Of a stretch of 64,000 nt of DNA, positions 24,501 to 39,600 are shown piece after piece. Both the position numbers and the translations under genes were made by a program. How positions within the stretch are numbered: the stretch's first letter is position 1; every line of letters starts with the position of its first letter. The DNA lies in NCBI GenBank assembly GCA_003290165.1, contig QNQO01000809.1, forward strand, positions 310,001 through 374,000, written 5' to 3'. Origin of the DNA: Berberis thunbergii. Its lineage: Eukaryota > Streptophyta > Magnoliopsida > Ranunculales > Berberidaceae. The notes beneath the pieces were generated by a model. The model was given only the letters and a program-made list of their open reading frames with translations. It did not search any database and was not told the DNA's origin.

Positions 24501-27500
24501 ATACAAATATTTCCAAGTACAGAAACTAAGCATTTACGAAACAAGTCTACGTATTTAAATAATAAAAAAAATGTTATCTCAATGGTAAGATGAAGAAGAG
24601 TAGTTATCTGAAGACTCTTTATACAAAAAACAACTTGAATTTACCAGTGTTGAAGAAGTTGATAATGAATGCAGACAATTACCTTGTTGTATCAGCCCAG
24701 TAAAGATGAGAATGTTTTTCGACGCCCAAATGAAACATGGAATTTGTTCCTTTTTGTTTGTAACAGAGATCCTTGTTGCATGCATTACAAATGACATACC
24801 TGCAATTTTCCAATTTGAAAATAGATAAAATATTTCCAAGCTTAAAACTGCTACTTGAACATAAAAAAGATATCAAGAGAACTGTATCTTTTTTAATAGT
24901 ATTTCAAATATTTAATGCTGATATAAGGTTTGGAAGGAGTATTCGTGCATTAGATGCATAATGCACTGAACTGTTAGGTTTTAAAACAACTAATATATAG
25001 GTGAGGAATTCACCTAGGCTGAAAAGTGATGGCTCTTGTTCTACCAGCTAATGGTCCATTGAGCATACTCGACGTGACAGATATTATATATGCCCCGGAT
25101 GCAAACGCACGAGGAATAACGACAGTAGTTGACCCACTTTCTGGAACAAGAAAAAAAGGGCTGGACCATACAGAACTTTTTATATTTCCAGTAATACATT
25201 CAGGAAGCCGTAAACTCAATCGAACCGTAAGTTCAGTTGCAGTGGAATTCGAAACAGGAGAATACATGCATGCCGTAATCTTCCTGCCATCAAGGTTCAT
25301 AAACTTAGATCCTAACCTTACCTTTTCAGAATCTTGCAATTGGCTACTTGTACACTGTTTATCAAAGTTCCCGAGCCTATAGGTAGATGAATCTGTACCA
25401 ATGAAAGATCTAGTTTGAGACGTCAAAAGGTATTTATCAACTTCTTCCGTCAATGAGGTCAAGGTTCTTTTCGCAAAAGAATTACCAAAATTATAAATAT
25501 TTGGAAGTTCAGTATGTGATTCCCAATTTGGAGATATAAGACCGAGGCCATGTTTTCTTTTTAAAAGTTGATCCATCTCAGTCAAATGATAACAGGAAGG
25601 AATATAACACCCATTTCCTCCCATTTCATAGCCAGAATCTGCAACAGTAAGTGGCAAACCAGTGCAGTTATATAGAAGAAAAGGAGCAAAAATACAGATC
25701 TCCCGAGCCCCACAGAAAGCATCCATAACCTTCTCCACGACTACATTTACAGAACCTAAAAAATATTTTGAAACGTCATTAGTAAACATACAAGAAAATT
25801 CAGTGCATCAAAGGGTCACATAGCAAAATGAACCAACCATGAGATGAATCAGGACACAAAATCAGTGTTTCTGACAGAGAAAATTTCGAATCATGCAGCC
25901 TAGCCACTATTGTAAATGTTTCAGCACGTGCAAACATTGAAGAGCTAGGGTTGAATCCAAGCACGTGAAATACCAAGCCCAGGTCATGGGTAGAGTCGAC
26001 GTGAAACAGAGAAGCACTGTTAACCTGAAGACAGTAGTACATAGTGTGAATAATCTCTTTGATCATGTCTAACATATAGTTACAAGAGGAAAAATAAAAT
26101 GCTAAATTTGATCAAGGAAGATGGAAGTTGATATAACCTCTGAAATAGATATAGAACGAGTGATTCCACCACTTTCAATTGACAACAACACTTTTACTGG
26201 AAGATAGTTTTTAATCAACAAAGGAGTCGTTAGGGTCACATAATGGATAAATGCTTTCTTTGACTTTTCTGAATTATACAATCTTTTACCACCATCTTGG
26301 CCCGATTTTTCCACACTATCCTTGATATGGGTGGATGTTCCTTTCTTTGGCCCATTCGAAGAAGGAAGTGTAATATGCTCAACTGATATGCAACAGCGAA
26401 ATGAATCGCTACTAGGATGAGATGGGTAACAAACAAAGGATCTCACAAATCCAGGCAGATTTTCCTGTGAAAGAATGTTTGAAAGAGAATGTGCCTCACT
26501 CCAGAGGAAATCATTACCAAGTGGACGCCACCTTAGGCGGCCAGCTTCAGCCAAAAGAAGAGGAAGTGGAAACTCTTGACCAGGATATATTGGATCTAGG
26601 ACCTGAAATAGCAAAATAATTAGATAGAATAACCATATTCTTAAACAGCATTCAACTTTAACAGTTGTACCTTCGGAGATACACCAAATGGGATGTCAAA
26701 TCGTAGTTCTAATGGCACTGAGGTTGCATTCAGGAGTTTGACCTGGAATCAACAAAAAACCTAAAATTACCAACAATAAGAGGCAACCTTAGAATATTAA
26801 TAAACACCACAATAACCACAACTTATAGACCTACCGTTGAGCACATCCGTATTAGTTTGCTGTAACGCTGTATTGAAACATCTAAAACCACCGGAACAAC
26901 AAATCCACTATTGGGTGTTTTCTGCTTTTCTCTTCTATTTTCATATTATAATTTGGATCATCCTCACATTTATCTATTTGAATTTTCTCAGATGCATTGG
27001 AAAAGCTTACTTCGAAGTAGCTAAGACCAACAATGTCCATTGAAACAGGTAAGGAAGGTCCAGATGTTCCCTCTAGCTGGATGGAAATCATATGATGCAT
27101 CACTCCATTCAGTTTCTTTCTGTTCATCGTGTCCAGGGATTGCGTTGGCCTGAAGCGCAAAACTTGCTCCCGTACAGACTCATCAATGTAAATTGGAACA
27201 GAACAGCCAGGTAGCACCGTGTCACCTTTGTTTACTTCCAGGATACAATAATCATCCGCATTGATAAGTCCACGATACACCTGGAATACCAGAGGTAAAG
27301 AAGTCTCATTTTGAAGTATGTAGGGAGCATATCTTCTTGTATATAGGCTCTCTGTGGCCTTAGAGCCCAAAATCCACTGACTCCCAGGAGGATTATTCAT
27401 TCTAACTTTATCCCGAACTTCAGTAATCAACTCAGTTACCCTGAAAACAACCTTCAAACTTTCCATATTAGCAAAAAAAAATTGAAACATATATGGAAGT

Positions 27501-30500
27501 TCCATGTCAGCTTTGAATTTCCCTCTTTTTCCCCGGTTAATAATAGATCTGTGCTATATTGATTAAAAAAAAAAAAACTTTGTGATTAACATGATGCTAA
27601 GAGATATTCAAAAGTAGCAATGAAATAAAATCTGATATGTTTTCAGAATAGCAGAATATTTTAAATAATGAGTATCTTCTCAGCTAAAGTGAAAATTTCC
27701 GCACATCAGCCCACAGTACAACTGCCATGTAACTTTCTACAAGCAACTCTGATCTTGCTGTCTACAAGCAACTGCCATGAGTATCTTTCACAGCTCTATA
27801 GTGAAGAAAAGCAACTCCAGAAAATTGAAACAGATATGTTTAGGGATGGTTTTTCATTGCAACTTCTCAGGTACATTTATACAAGCTCATAATTCAACTG
27901 AAAATCAACTGCTTGGAATTTAAACAAGATATAAGTATCTCTTCATTTTTCTGTAGATCTACAATTCCTTTGTGCACTTATAATTTTGCACATTTAAAAT
28001 TGGAAAAATCATATTTTCCACTCTTGAACTCAAATTCTTAATGTTTACGTACGATCTTGTCCATGTTAGAATACATCCGAAACACCATGAAAAACATTTT
28101 CCTGAAGTGATACATACTTAGAATTTGATGTTGTTAACGAGTATAATTTTGTGGTTTCCCATTAAATGCTAGAGTTTCTTATCTTTACTCATTATTTTCT
28201 AAGCTTCAAATTTTATTTCAATAGTTAAACGTACAAAAAAGGGTATTCAATGCTAAAGGGACCATAACAAAACGTACAAATCCATCAAGTAAGAATCCCA
28301 GTATACAATGAATATCTTTAATCTAATCCCTTTCGAGAGAGTTTCACTTTCACCTTATTTGATCACTGTGTATCCAATATTACAAAAATATTTCTACAAA
28401 ATCCCTCACTGTTCTAAACATTTCCTTCTTGCATTGCATGTAGTAATAATATTCCTGGAAATAGAAATTTGTACTTTGGTGCAAATTATAGAATGGCTAG
28501 AAGATTCAACATAAGTATCACGTTAAGAATGTAGAAATGCTTTTTCAAAATGAAATTATTATTTCCAGCAATTAAGGGAACATGATTCCAAACAACTTGA
28601 TTCTATGCAATATAGGTAATAAATACACAAAGCCCAACTTGTAAATTTGCAACGATAATAATCCAGCTCAAAGATGATATTTCGTTGTATACCTCAATAA
28701 CAGGTTCCGTAATATTTAAGTTAAGCTGTGCTAGTGATGTTAGATTGACATCTGTCACGATAGACGCATTTGGAAATGCACTTTGCTTACGCTTTCTGAT
28801 CACGTTTAACTGATAACTCCAGGACTCAATAAAAGGCTCCCACATGACCTGCATTCATTTTATGCAGCCATTAGAAATGGATTATGTTTAACAAGGAAAC
28901 ACACACACACACACTCTTCCAGAAAAAGTACCTTCTCGATGTTATTGTAATTCACCAGTAACTCACTTCCAACGAAAATCTCCATGATACTTTCAGTTGT
29001 AACGGAGTTCAAGAGAACGTTTCTGAGAAGGATCTCCAAAAGCGGACCATTGCTGCTCCACTGAACATGTACATAGAAAAAAAATTAGTAAAAACAATAT
29101 AGCACAGAAAAGAATAAAATACTCCAATAAAATTTTAGTTTGTCTGGGCTGCAGGGTGGGATGAGTGGCCTTGGGAGCCCCAGAGGACGCGAAGAGGTGT
29201 AGGCGGACACAGAATAAAAACTAGTTATATTGTGATTTGTTATATTAAACCAACAACACAGTAGAAGGAATATAAGGCTACCAAGATGGAGACTGAGAGG
29301 ATCCCCTAGCTAGAGCAATAACAAAAGAAGCAAAACAAAAAACAAAAAAGCAAGCCACCCCAAGACCTATTACAAATGGAAAATACTAGCCCAGTTAAAG
29401 ATGCAAACATGAAAATCGAAATCAGTGATCACTCCCCAAGTGATTCCTCATTGCCACACAGTTGATTTAATTGCATTCGTGACGGAAGTGATGTCCTTTT
29501 CTCCTTTGGAGATTCTTTGATTTCTTTCTTTCCATAAAGCCCAGAAACATTGAAAGAGATTGTTAGCTGAAAGACAGTGAGAGTTAGCATCCAAACAAAT
29601 AGCCTCCCATAGTTGGAGAGCAAAGGGACAGAAAAAGAAAATGTGATCAATTGATTTCTGTTGCTGGTCACACAGAACACATCTTGAGGATTTTGCTTTT
29701 TCCCAAAGACCAAAATAACAAGTTAACTTAAAAAAGGAATTTCTTTCTTCCCGAATAAGTTGTGGCCAATGGGGGAAGGAAGGAAGCATGAGTTGCTAAC
29801 TGTTAGAGCTAGAGATTCCAACTTAATATGAGTCCGTTACTGAATGGAGCAAGAGTTTGCAACTTCAGATGATTCATTCTAATGCTCCATTCAATCAGCA
29901 CACAAGATTGATATGAATAAGTCAATGTGAATATCAAATAAGTCATAACTCAAAAACATATATTTATTAAACAACCTACAATTAACTATAATGACAATAC
30001 TCAAATCCGTAACTAATATACAATTAACTAGAATCAAGACTTTCACATTAGAATTGAAAGACCGCATGAACGTTCCCTACTATATTTGTTGAAAGTAAAC
30101 ATCAAAACTATGTTCGGAGAGTGGACAAGAAAAATGAGAAAAACATACCCATCCATCAGTTAGAAGCATGGAAGCCTTCTGTAATTGCACTTTTAAATCC
30201 ATATTACTGTAAGATGACTGAGAGGATCCCATTTCAGGAATTTCAAATTGAAGACTGTGCCAAAAGTAGAATAGATGATGTGACAGCCACACATCCAAAC
30301 TGTCAATTTGTATTTCAGTGTTAAAATGCTGCTTATGCTGTTCGGAAGTTATTTCTGTAACAACATGAACATGTAACAATTGGATGAAAGGCCAAGAGAG
30401 AACTTCCTGATTCTTAATACTCTCAAACATTCCTTTAGCTTTCTCCAAACCAAAACTCAAAACTACATCTCGCCCACTTATTACTAATTTACTCTCATTA

Positions 30501-33500
30501 CTTTGGATAGTAACTGCTACATATTCACCGGGCTTTGCCGAGAGCAATGCTTCGTCTCCAAGTTTATCAGAAGAGAAATACAAAGGCATTGCCTGTTTCA
30601 CTTCAGCATCCCTCAGCTTATCAAATGCTTCATTTTTCAATTTAACAGGGACATGAAATGATATACCAATGTTTTCCGACTTCACGATAAGATCAACAGA
30701 ATCTTCCATGTCTTGAGACGAAATAAATTTTGATGTGCTGAGAGATTGAGAATCATTTTGAAAGATGGGTATTTCATCCGGATCCAATTCTCTAGAGGTT
30801 AACTTCGAATACTTTGAAGATTCCATCATGAATGAAATCATTGCTAACTGGCTGGAATAAGATAGAAGAACTTTCAATACTTCATCCCAGTCTGACAAAT
30901 GCAACCAAATATGAGCACAAGGCAGAGAAATTTGAAGCTCAATAACATCTTGCCTTGATCTCATCAGATGGATGTCGAGACCAGTAGAGACCGAACCTTC
31001 AGAGGCGCAGTGCAGTAAGATAACACTTGTATGGAAGGAATGTAGATAAAAACTAGAGAAACTAACATCCACACATAACGGGATCTCATTTTTGAATGAT
31101 GCAGAAACTTTTAGTTGCATATCTGCCTTAGCAACAAGTTCAGAAGAGTGCATTATCCTTGGCTGATATAATTTTGTTGACAGTGAATAAACACAACATC
31201 TGATTTCTGAGAAGGTCACGTTGGAAGAATCGGGGCAGGATAAAATTCCTTCTTTTGAACTCTTCTTTAACTGTAGAAATTGGGAAACATCTGAAGTAAA
31301 ACATTTGGATTCTTGCCCAATTGATGACAGCTGACTTATGGCATCCAAAACAGCTTCCATTCCGCATGCAAAGTAATCACCTGCAAACAAGATGGCAGAA
31401 GGAACATATGATTTAGAATATTACACATGCACGTGTCTTTACCACCTCATTTCCTCTGATACCCAGGTATTTCATTATGCCTGACATATAGTGTCTGACA
31501 CGATATGACACAGGCAGGGCTGGTCCTCACAATTTTGATGCCCTTCTAAATCAAAACTAAATCTGGAACTTCAAAACAAAACACAATTGAAATAAGCAAA
31601 AATTGTCAAAATCAACAAACCCATTCTTCGAATTTCTATCAAAATGGGTTATAGAAATCATTACACTACGACCATACGTCCTGTACACATGCATTCAATC
31701 CCCGAATCTACAGAGAAAGACTATGATAAAGAAGAAGAAAAGGGGTTTGAGAAGAAGTCGTGAAAGGAGGGAGATTGAGAGAATAACATATTATATATTT
31801 TTATTTCAACAGCTCAGATTTTTATTTTTTTTGTTGACCCCTTCTTTGTGGTGCCCTAGGCCCAGGCCTATACCTGGACAAAGGAACGCATTCCATGTAC
31901 ACGATACGACATACTGATATTGGATTGTCTGGATACATACCATCAAATTTTCACTTTAGTTTTCACTGAAAATGATACAAACACATTCCCATCTTGTTTT
32001 ATCTGTTTAGATTGCCTAGTGGAACTGTATTATGGAAAGTAGACAGTTAGGATAATCCTACCCCTATCATGTCTTATATTTTATAATTTCACATGTCTAC
32101 ATATTCGGTGTCGGACACGTATCGATATACTTTTTTTAACAATAAAACCAGAGCAATGCATTAAAAACACAAAGAAGGGAAGCAAATAAGAACTTGACAG
32201 TCATGGAAGAGTATCATAGCACACTCCATAAGAATCTCAAAGTAGAATTAACGAATGTAAGAAGTAATGGAAGTACATCTAAAGAATCCCACCTCCAGCA
32301 ATGACTTCACAGTCATGGACTTGTATCATGATGCATGTTGGCGCAGGAAGTTCGCCAGAAACCACCTTAGGTTCACATGGAAATCTAATCCATAAATCAG
32401 CATTTAGTGGTGCAATCAAAGACATATTTCCACATCTCACATCCGGATCAAACTTGAAAGAAGCTTTTCCACTGTTGTTGAGCATTGAAAAAGACAAAAA
32501 TATATCCCGACCAAAAACATTTAGAAGATTAACTGATTCGGCAATTTTTTGTGAAGGAACAGTACATTGTGGAGGAATATCCTTGAGAGCAGTGGCATGG
32601 TCACTCTTTGTGGTGAAACTGCAATATAGCTGTTGAAGATCAAGATGCAGAAAATTTTGTTTTTGTCTTTCCACTGGAACAACCAATATGGAATCAAGTA
32701 TTTCAAACTTCAAGGTAATAAAAACATTGTTTCCTCAATATCCTTCTGCACATTTCTCCCAGTATCAAACTTCTCCTTTCCATTATTAGTCCAATCAGGC
32801 AAATCAAAGTAACCAATTAATATTGCCAGAAATTCAGGTGGCAAAACACAGCAAGTATGCTGGATGCCAAAGCTTATTTCAACCTTTTGACGCAACATGC
32901 CTTCATTTTCTTGTCTCAATCGGATGTTTAAAATAGGAGAGAGATTTGAAATTGAATGACCCCATAGAAATTCATGGCAATCTTGCTTTGACCAAGGTGA
33001 AGATAAAAGTATTCCCTCAATAGAACATAATGTATCCAAACATCCCATACAATCAACAACAGATAAGGATTTACAAATGGGTAAAATGAGGGTACCAAGA
33101 ATACACGAAGCATCGTGAAATCGCACTTTGAGACCATTGAGATTCAAGTCAATAACATGTAGATCCACATCACGGCCCTCCCTAGGTGCAGGAAATGCAT
33201 CAATAAATGTGGACCCACTAAATTTTCTAGACCTGTTCCTGCTTGGGGATCTAACAAATTTACCATTACTCGCATTTAAAACATTTCTCCATCCAGGAAT
33301 TCCATGAATAAGGGACCCTTCAAGGCTACCAAGAGAACCTGAATTATCAATAGTTACAAAAGGAAAATGAACCAAAGGTAGGCCTGCCAAAGCATCAGAT
33401 TCAGTATCACAAAAGTTTGAAAATCCAAAACTTTGGAGCCCAAAGCAGGACACCAGCACACTTTCGTTTGTATCCTTACTACGGACTGGGGAATTCTTGT

Positions 33501-36500
33501 AGGACGGGACAGATTGAGTACCATATGCAGATAATCTATCACAAACGCTAAGCAGCAATCCAATTATATTGGGGTAGAGATGGATATCAATATCACTTAA
33601 GCATATTGTATAATGATGGCAAACTTCACCCAGACTTCTACGAGCTTGATAATGAAAAATAAAGCACTCATCAGCTGTTGTACTTCTCTCACCATCAATT
33701 TGGATCCCATCCCCAAGGCCCACATCACGCTCATGTACGGAGGAACTAACAGACAAGTTCTGAGATAAGCACAAATCAATTTCGCCACTACAGGTATCTG
33801 ACCTGATTCTTAGTGTCTTGCTGGAGATAAAGCAATGGCAAATATCTTGAAAAGCATACCTGAAATTCAGATGTTCAAATACAGCATTTAAATCAGAAAT
33901 TAAAAATAAAATCAACCGATGATTGTCGCGGTGTTGAGAGTCTAAGACCTCAAAGTAATTCAAACATCAAGAAGAATACACAAGATAAGATTAATTTGTC
34001 ACATATCTTTTCCTTTACTATGGCCCTTCTTTTGGGCACAAGTCATAACCAATTATGCCAAGGACACTACATGGATACTGATCATGGCAAGCACCCCGCC
34101 TTAAGCGAAAAGCGAGATAAATTGAGTTTGTGCTTATCTAAACTTGTAAATAGAAAAATCAAATTATAATGGTATATTAGTGACAACTAGGCATGTAATT
34201 CTCATTACACTAATGATATTATTTTGCTTATACCCAAAAATTAATAAGTTAACAATTCAAAATTTTAATATTATATCGAAGTAACGAAAACTCTAAAGTG
34301 ATGGAATTAGGATTTAGAAAGACATTACATACTTTCAAATTATACAATTTAGTTTAATCTAGTAGGCCATAGTAGTAATTTTGGGGTTAGGGTCCTAATA
34401 ATAATTAGGGTTATCTCCGCTTGGTTTGTAAGCAAAGATGGGTTATAACTATAGGCCATTCATTTTAGTTGAATTTGATTGAAATTAACATCTGTTTGGA
34501 CATCAGAGTCTCCGAAAATCAAAATCAATCTCAAGAAACAAAAGCTTTACATACCTATAAAAATTTTGAAATTGTGCTTGAAACCCTTGTTCTTGAGAAG
34601 AAAACAAAAAGTTGACATTTTTTCTCGCTTTTTAGCTTTAGTTTTTGCTTTAGCAAAATTGAAACGAGATCTCAACATCGCTCAGTTTCTCGCTTTAAGT
34701 GTCGTTTTAGCTTCTTGACACTCATATCATGCACTCGAAGCGCCACACCTTAGAATCACGTTCATTAGACATGCAAACCAAAGGCCACTCACATCCCATG
34801 AAATGTATATTTTATCAAATTGCGGCATATTTTAATTAAGTATAGAGTGGAAAGTGCATCTTCAGAGCTACGTTGTTTGGATCATGAAGCGATATGTAGT
34901 GCCGACCTCCACTTTAAGAGTCGCGAGAGTTTTAGAGGAACCATAATATTTTTATATAGTTATTAGCCATCACATACTAATAATAAATCATAATTGAAAT
35001 AAGATAATATTGAATAAATTATTAAACTACTGAATAAATTATGAGTATGCTCTTAGTTATTATAACGAAGTTAAGTGTCGATTTAAGGTGGTTTGTTCCT
35101 TAATTAGGCTTCCAAAGTTGTATTTATATTAAATACTATTAATATTAAACTACTGAATAAAATATGAGTATGTTACTAGTTATTACAACTTATTTAAGTT
35201 ATTAACATGCTATTTACCACCACAACTAAGGCGAGCCCTAGCTGAATGTTGCATTGAGACGCTAGGAAATGACAATCTTTTGAGGCGGGAATTTTCTAGC
35301 GTGAAACGGCAAATTCAAAATATAGAGCTACAAGAGTCGCAACGCCTTCACAGCAAAGCTTTAGACAACATAACTGTTGTTTCAGAGTGGTCTCATTTAA
35401 CATCACAAGGCAGAATAGGTGGAGTTGAGGCTCTCATTGAAAGATTAGTTTGCATTTTTTTCCGGGAGGATGAGGATGAATGTTTTCGAAAACAATGCAC
35501 AAAAGTAAGGTAGTTACCTGGGTTTTTTCTTTCGATAATCACTTCGAGAAAGCCCATTCCTAATGGCACATTTTCCCAATTCCCAGTTGGCTTGGTTTGG
35601 TGTAAAGACATATCCCCAAAAGTCTCGTTCATCTAAGGCTTGTGTGGAACTTCCATGCTACAAAGGACATTCTGATTATATCCATACAAATGTGTACCAA
35701 AAGTGTCTTGTAATGCATGTTGAATATCAGGCTTGTATGTGACTGTCATTCTCTATGGAATTCAAATTTGATTTTGACTCATATTTTCCATGTCATATGT
35801 TGGGTTATATATATATATATATATATAAATCAAGAATTAAATGAATAGTGGGGTTAAGTGATTTTCGACATCCTTGGACTTATGTGGCATTGGGCATGAT
35901 TTTTTTTGTTTCATGGGTTTCATTTGTAAAACTTTTGGTGGATTTTGTAAAACAATTATGTATAAGCCAAAAGAGCCTTTAGGGCTTTAATTTTATTATG
36001 ACTGCCCTTTTGTAACCGCTATAGATTTCTTGTTATAAAGTACATTTATTTATAATTATTATGTGGAAATCCAAAATAGTGACATTAGAACCATTAAGGC
36101 CCAAATACAAAAATATCACAACTATTAAACAAACTCTCAAAGAAAATCTATTTGAAAGATGAAAGGCGGGACACCAATTAGTAAGAGTAATTAAGACCTC
36201 TATGATCACCAAGCCAATCTTCAATGTCTTACCACTAAAAAATTTAATATTTTGTTCCTTCCATGCTATCCAAGATACTACAAAATAAATTAGCTTTCAA
36301 GACATATTCTCTTCCACAAAAAGATGGTTCCAACTCTTCCAACTTCTCCACAACGTCTCTATGAAACCAACATTACCCAATAGCTCTAAGAAATGAGAGG
36401 TTGGGCCATAGTGATGGTAGTTCAGTTAGTTGGACACCCCTTGTCTTTAGTGAGACTTTGAGAGGTTGAACCAAACAGTGGAATGTGAGTTTTTTTTTAT

Positions 36501-36632
36501 AGGTCAGTGGGATTTTACCAGATTCTAGAACCATTAGATGCCTGTGGCAGGGTTTGAACTCTGAAATTGTGAGATCATTTGCGACAAGTCTTATCAGTTG
36601 CGATAGCACCCATTAATAATAATAATAATAAC

Positions 36633-36676
<44 letters not shown>

Positions 36677-39600
36677 TAATAATAATAATTTAAAAAATGG
36701 AGGTGAGCCCTATTTTAGTCAGATCACTAACTCGGTACCAACTGGGCTCGAACCATACACTTGTGATATTGTTCGCCACGAGTCTACTTAGCTGACGAAA
36801 GTAAATTGTTGATGCATTTCTTAAGGAGTGTTGGACTGTAGTGGGTGATTCCTGCTTCGATGGAGGATTTCCTAAGGTGTTGCAAAACCCTTTGCATTAT
36901 GGGCACATGGGAAGGTTTATGAAAGATGCTTCTTTATGTGTCAAGCTAGATGGTATAGAAAGAAAGGAATGACAAGATTTTTAACTAGTGTTAGAATGAG
37001 AAATAATGAAAGGGGGTGTTTTGATTACTCTGAAGTTAGATATCCCATCCCCTTTGTTCATGTGTATGTATTTTGAATATTTATACGCTAATTGGACCAG
37101 TACAATGTTAAAGCCTTGATACTTTAAGCTTGGGTTAAAGATTATCAATAAGAATTTTATATTTTGAAACACCAAAATATTGATTTAAAACCATCCATTG
37201 TCAATATTCATCTCCAATTTCTAGAGAAATGATGCGAGTGGAAGACATCTTAGAGACACGAATAATATAGATTTCAGTAATTATTATTTCATGTTGTACT
37301 TCCACAAATGCATATCAAAACAGAAGATAAGTATTACTTTAAATAATACAAGACAAAAATTAAAATAGAAATGTAAAAGACTTACTTAACATCAAATCCC
37401 TCCAAAGCAAGAATAAGAATGGAACTATTTTCCACATCATCTTCCAGATTGGCATGGAAACTAAGGAACTCCAGATTAGCAGCAATAAAGAAGTGAAAAG
37501 CGGTAGTAGAATCATTCTGTTTCTGGATTAGCGATTCTGATTTTGATTTTGGGATATCTAGACAAGCAATCATTCCAACATATACACCATACAACGATGG
37601 TGACATATGCACAGAGATTGATGAAGCGGATAAACATACCTGAATCACACAAATGATCATCGGTAGTAAAAGAAAAATGTTCTCTTATTGAAATACATAC
37701 AAATTTGGTTACCAAAATAATAATTAACTAAAAAACTCATTAATATGTCAACCGGATAGATGTCACTAATCACTTTTTAGCCATGTGTTATTCTTCAAGA
37801 GTCAAATTTGCAGCTCCAGATAAAAGATGGAGATGCTGGTTACACAGGAATCTCCATCTGAGGAACCACATCCATAACCATGCAATTTCAGGCAACTCAT
37901 AATAGCCTTATGAATAAGTTTGGACAATATCTTACACTGAATATGGAAACCAACAAACAAGCCAGCAACAATAACGAGAGGTTTAGCGGATCGTCTTCTA
38001 GAGTACCATTAAGAACAACACAAATAAAACAAAGTAAAACAAAATAGGTCTAGCTTACTTTCCAATAAACTAAATACCTTTACTACATTACCTCCAACTG
38101 TTTCAACGCTGACTCATCTTGGATGATGCAACATTCCAAGGAAATTGATGCATTAAACTTCTCAAGAATTGAGATTGGTTTATCATGATCAGGTAAACTA
38201 ACATTCATCTGCATGACATTGGTCACAGTTAATGATTTATTTGTAAGACCTTGACTGTTAAACAAAATAAATATATTCATTAGCTATCAGAGAGTCCACT
38301 AAAAATTGTTACCTCAAAATTAGATAACTCAATCTCATAGTGATCATAGAGACCCTGAAGTTGCACAACATGAGGCACCTCGGTTGTGGAAGTTGAGCAT
38401 ATAATATTCGCAAGCGAATTGTCATGTTGGTCTTCACTCTCTAAAGCAGGAGATCCAATTTCATTACTAGATCTGAGTGTAACTGTTCCTGTTTCAAGAC
38501 CCTGCAACACTTGAACAGAATTTAAGGTAAACCCATATATTCATCAGTCAAAAGTAACACCTGAAGAAACTCCACTATTTCAATACAGCTACTCAAGCTC
38601 ATATGAAGTACAAACTCTTTAATTACTTGCCCTAAACAAGCCAACAGGTAAAAGAATAACGACTGCATGAAAACGTGTAGTGTGTACAGAGAAGAAGCAG
38701 AAGAAACTCAGGCATTAAGTAAGATATCCAGACAACATTGCAGCCAATGTGTTCGACTAATTAGACATGTGTGTTAGCATATACGATACACTTGAATATC
38801 CACACAGCCAAAAAAAGAAAATTCTTAGCCAAAAGAGAAAGATCATAATACCTAGCTATTACATGCCTACCATTATGCTACTTAAATTCTCAATTAAACA
38901 ACTTAGAGACAAAGAAAAGTGAAACAATACAGACTTTTGTTTATTAACGCAAGCAGGGAAACAATACAAACATTCTTTCTCTTCTTATTTTTTATTTTTA
39001 TTTCTTTAAACAGAGGCCAAAAATATTAAAACAAAAGTGGGAGAAATACAAAACTAGTGATTGAGATGATAACCTAGATGGAAAACAACATAAACACAGA
39101 CAACAAAACTTCAACCCAAACCCAATTACAAGTGGAATAAACTAACCCAAGTGACTCCCCATTGTCATACTAAAGATTTGATTGCATAGGGTCCAAATGG
39201 TAGCAAAAAATACCCCGTCCCATAACCAAACCCCTTTGATTTAGAGAGCCTTTTGCCCCAAGAGGAAACCCACTATAGTAGATTGTTAGCTGAGGAGGGA
39301 TGAGTATTAACTTCATGAAAAAGAGCAACCCACAGTTGCACAGCGAAAGGACAGGAAAATAAGATATGATCAATTGCTTCCTGCATGATCAATTGCTTCC
39401 TGCTGATTCTCACAGAGGACAGATTTATTAGTGATAATTAGCCCACTTCTAGCAAGGTTGTTGGAGGTCGACACTAGAGGGCAGTTTCACGTGAGAGTCC
39501 AACACCGAAAAGATGTCTCATTTGTCATTCCAAAGTCTTCCTCTTCTGAGAAAACAATCTGTTGTAACAGCTCAAGAACAAGGAAGCACAGACTCTTCGA

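Noticed and set aside
25026..25382. Plus-strand 118-codon frame
   Set aside because: Shadow of VPS13 exon 22, which is long, conserved and in phase.
36579..36791. Polyasparagine open frame
   Set aside because: Translation of the AAT microsatellite between SINE-like pieces.
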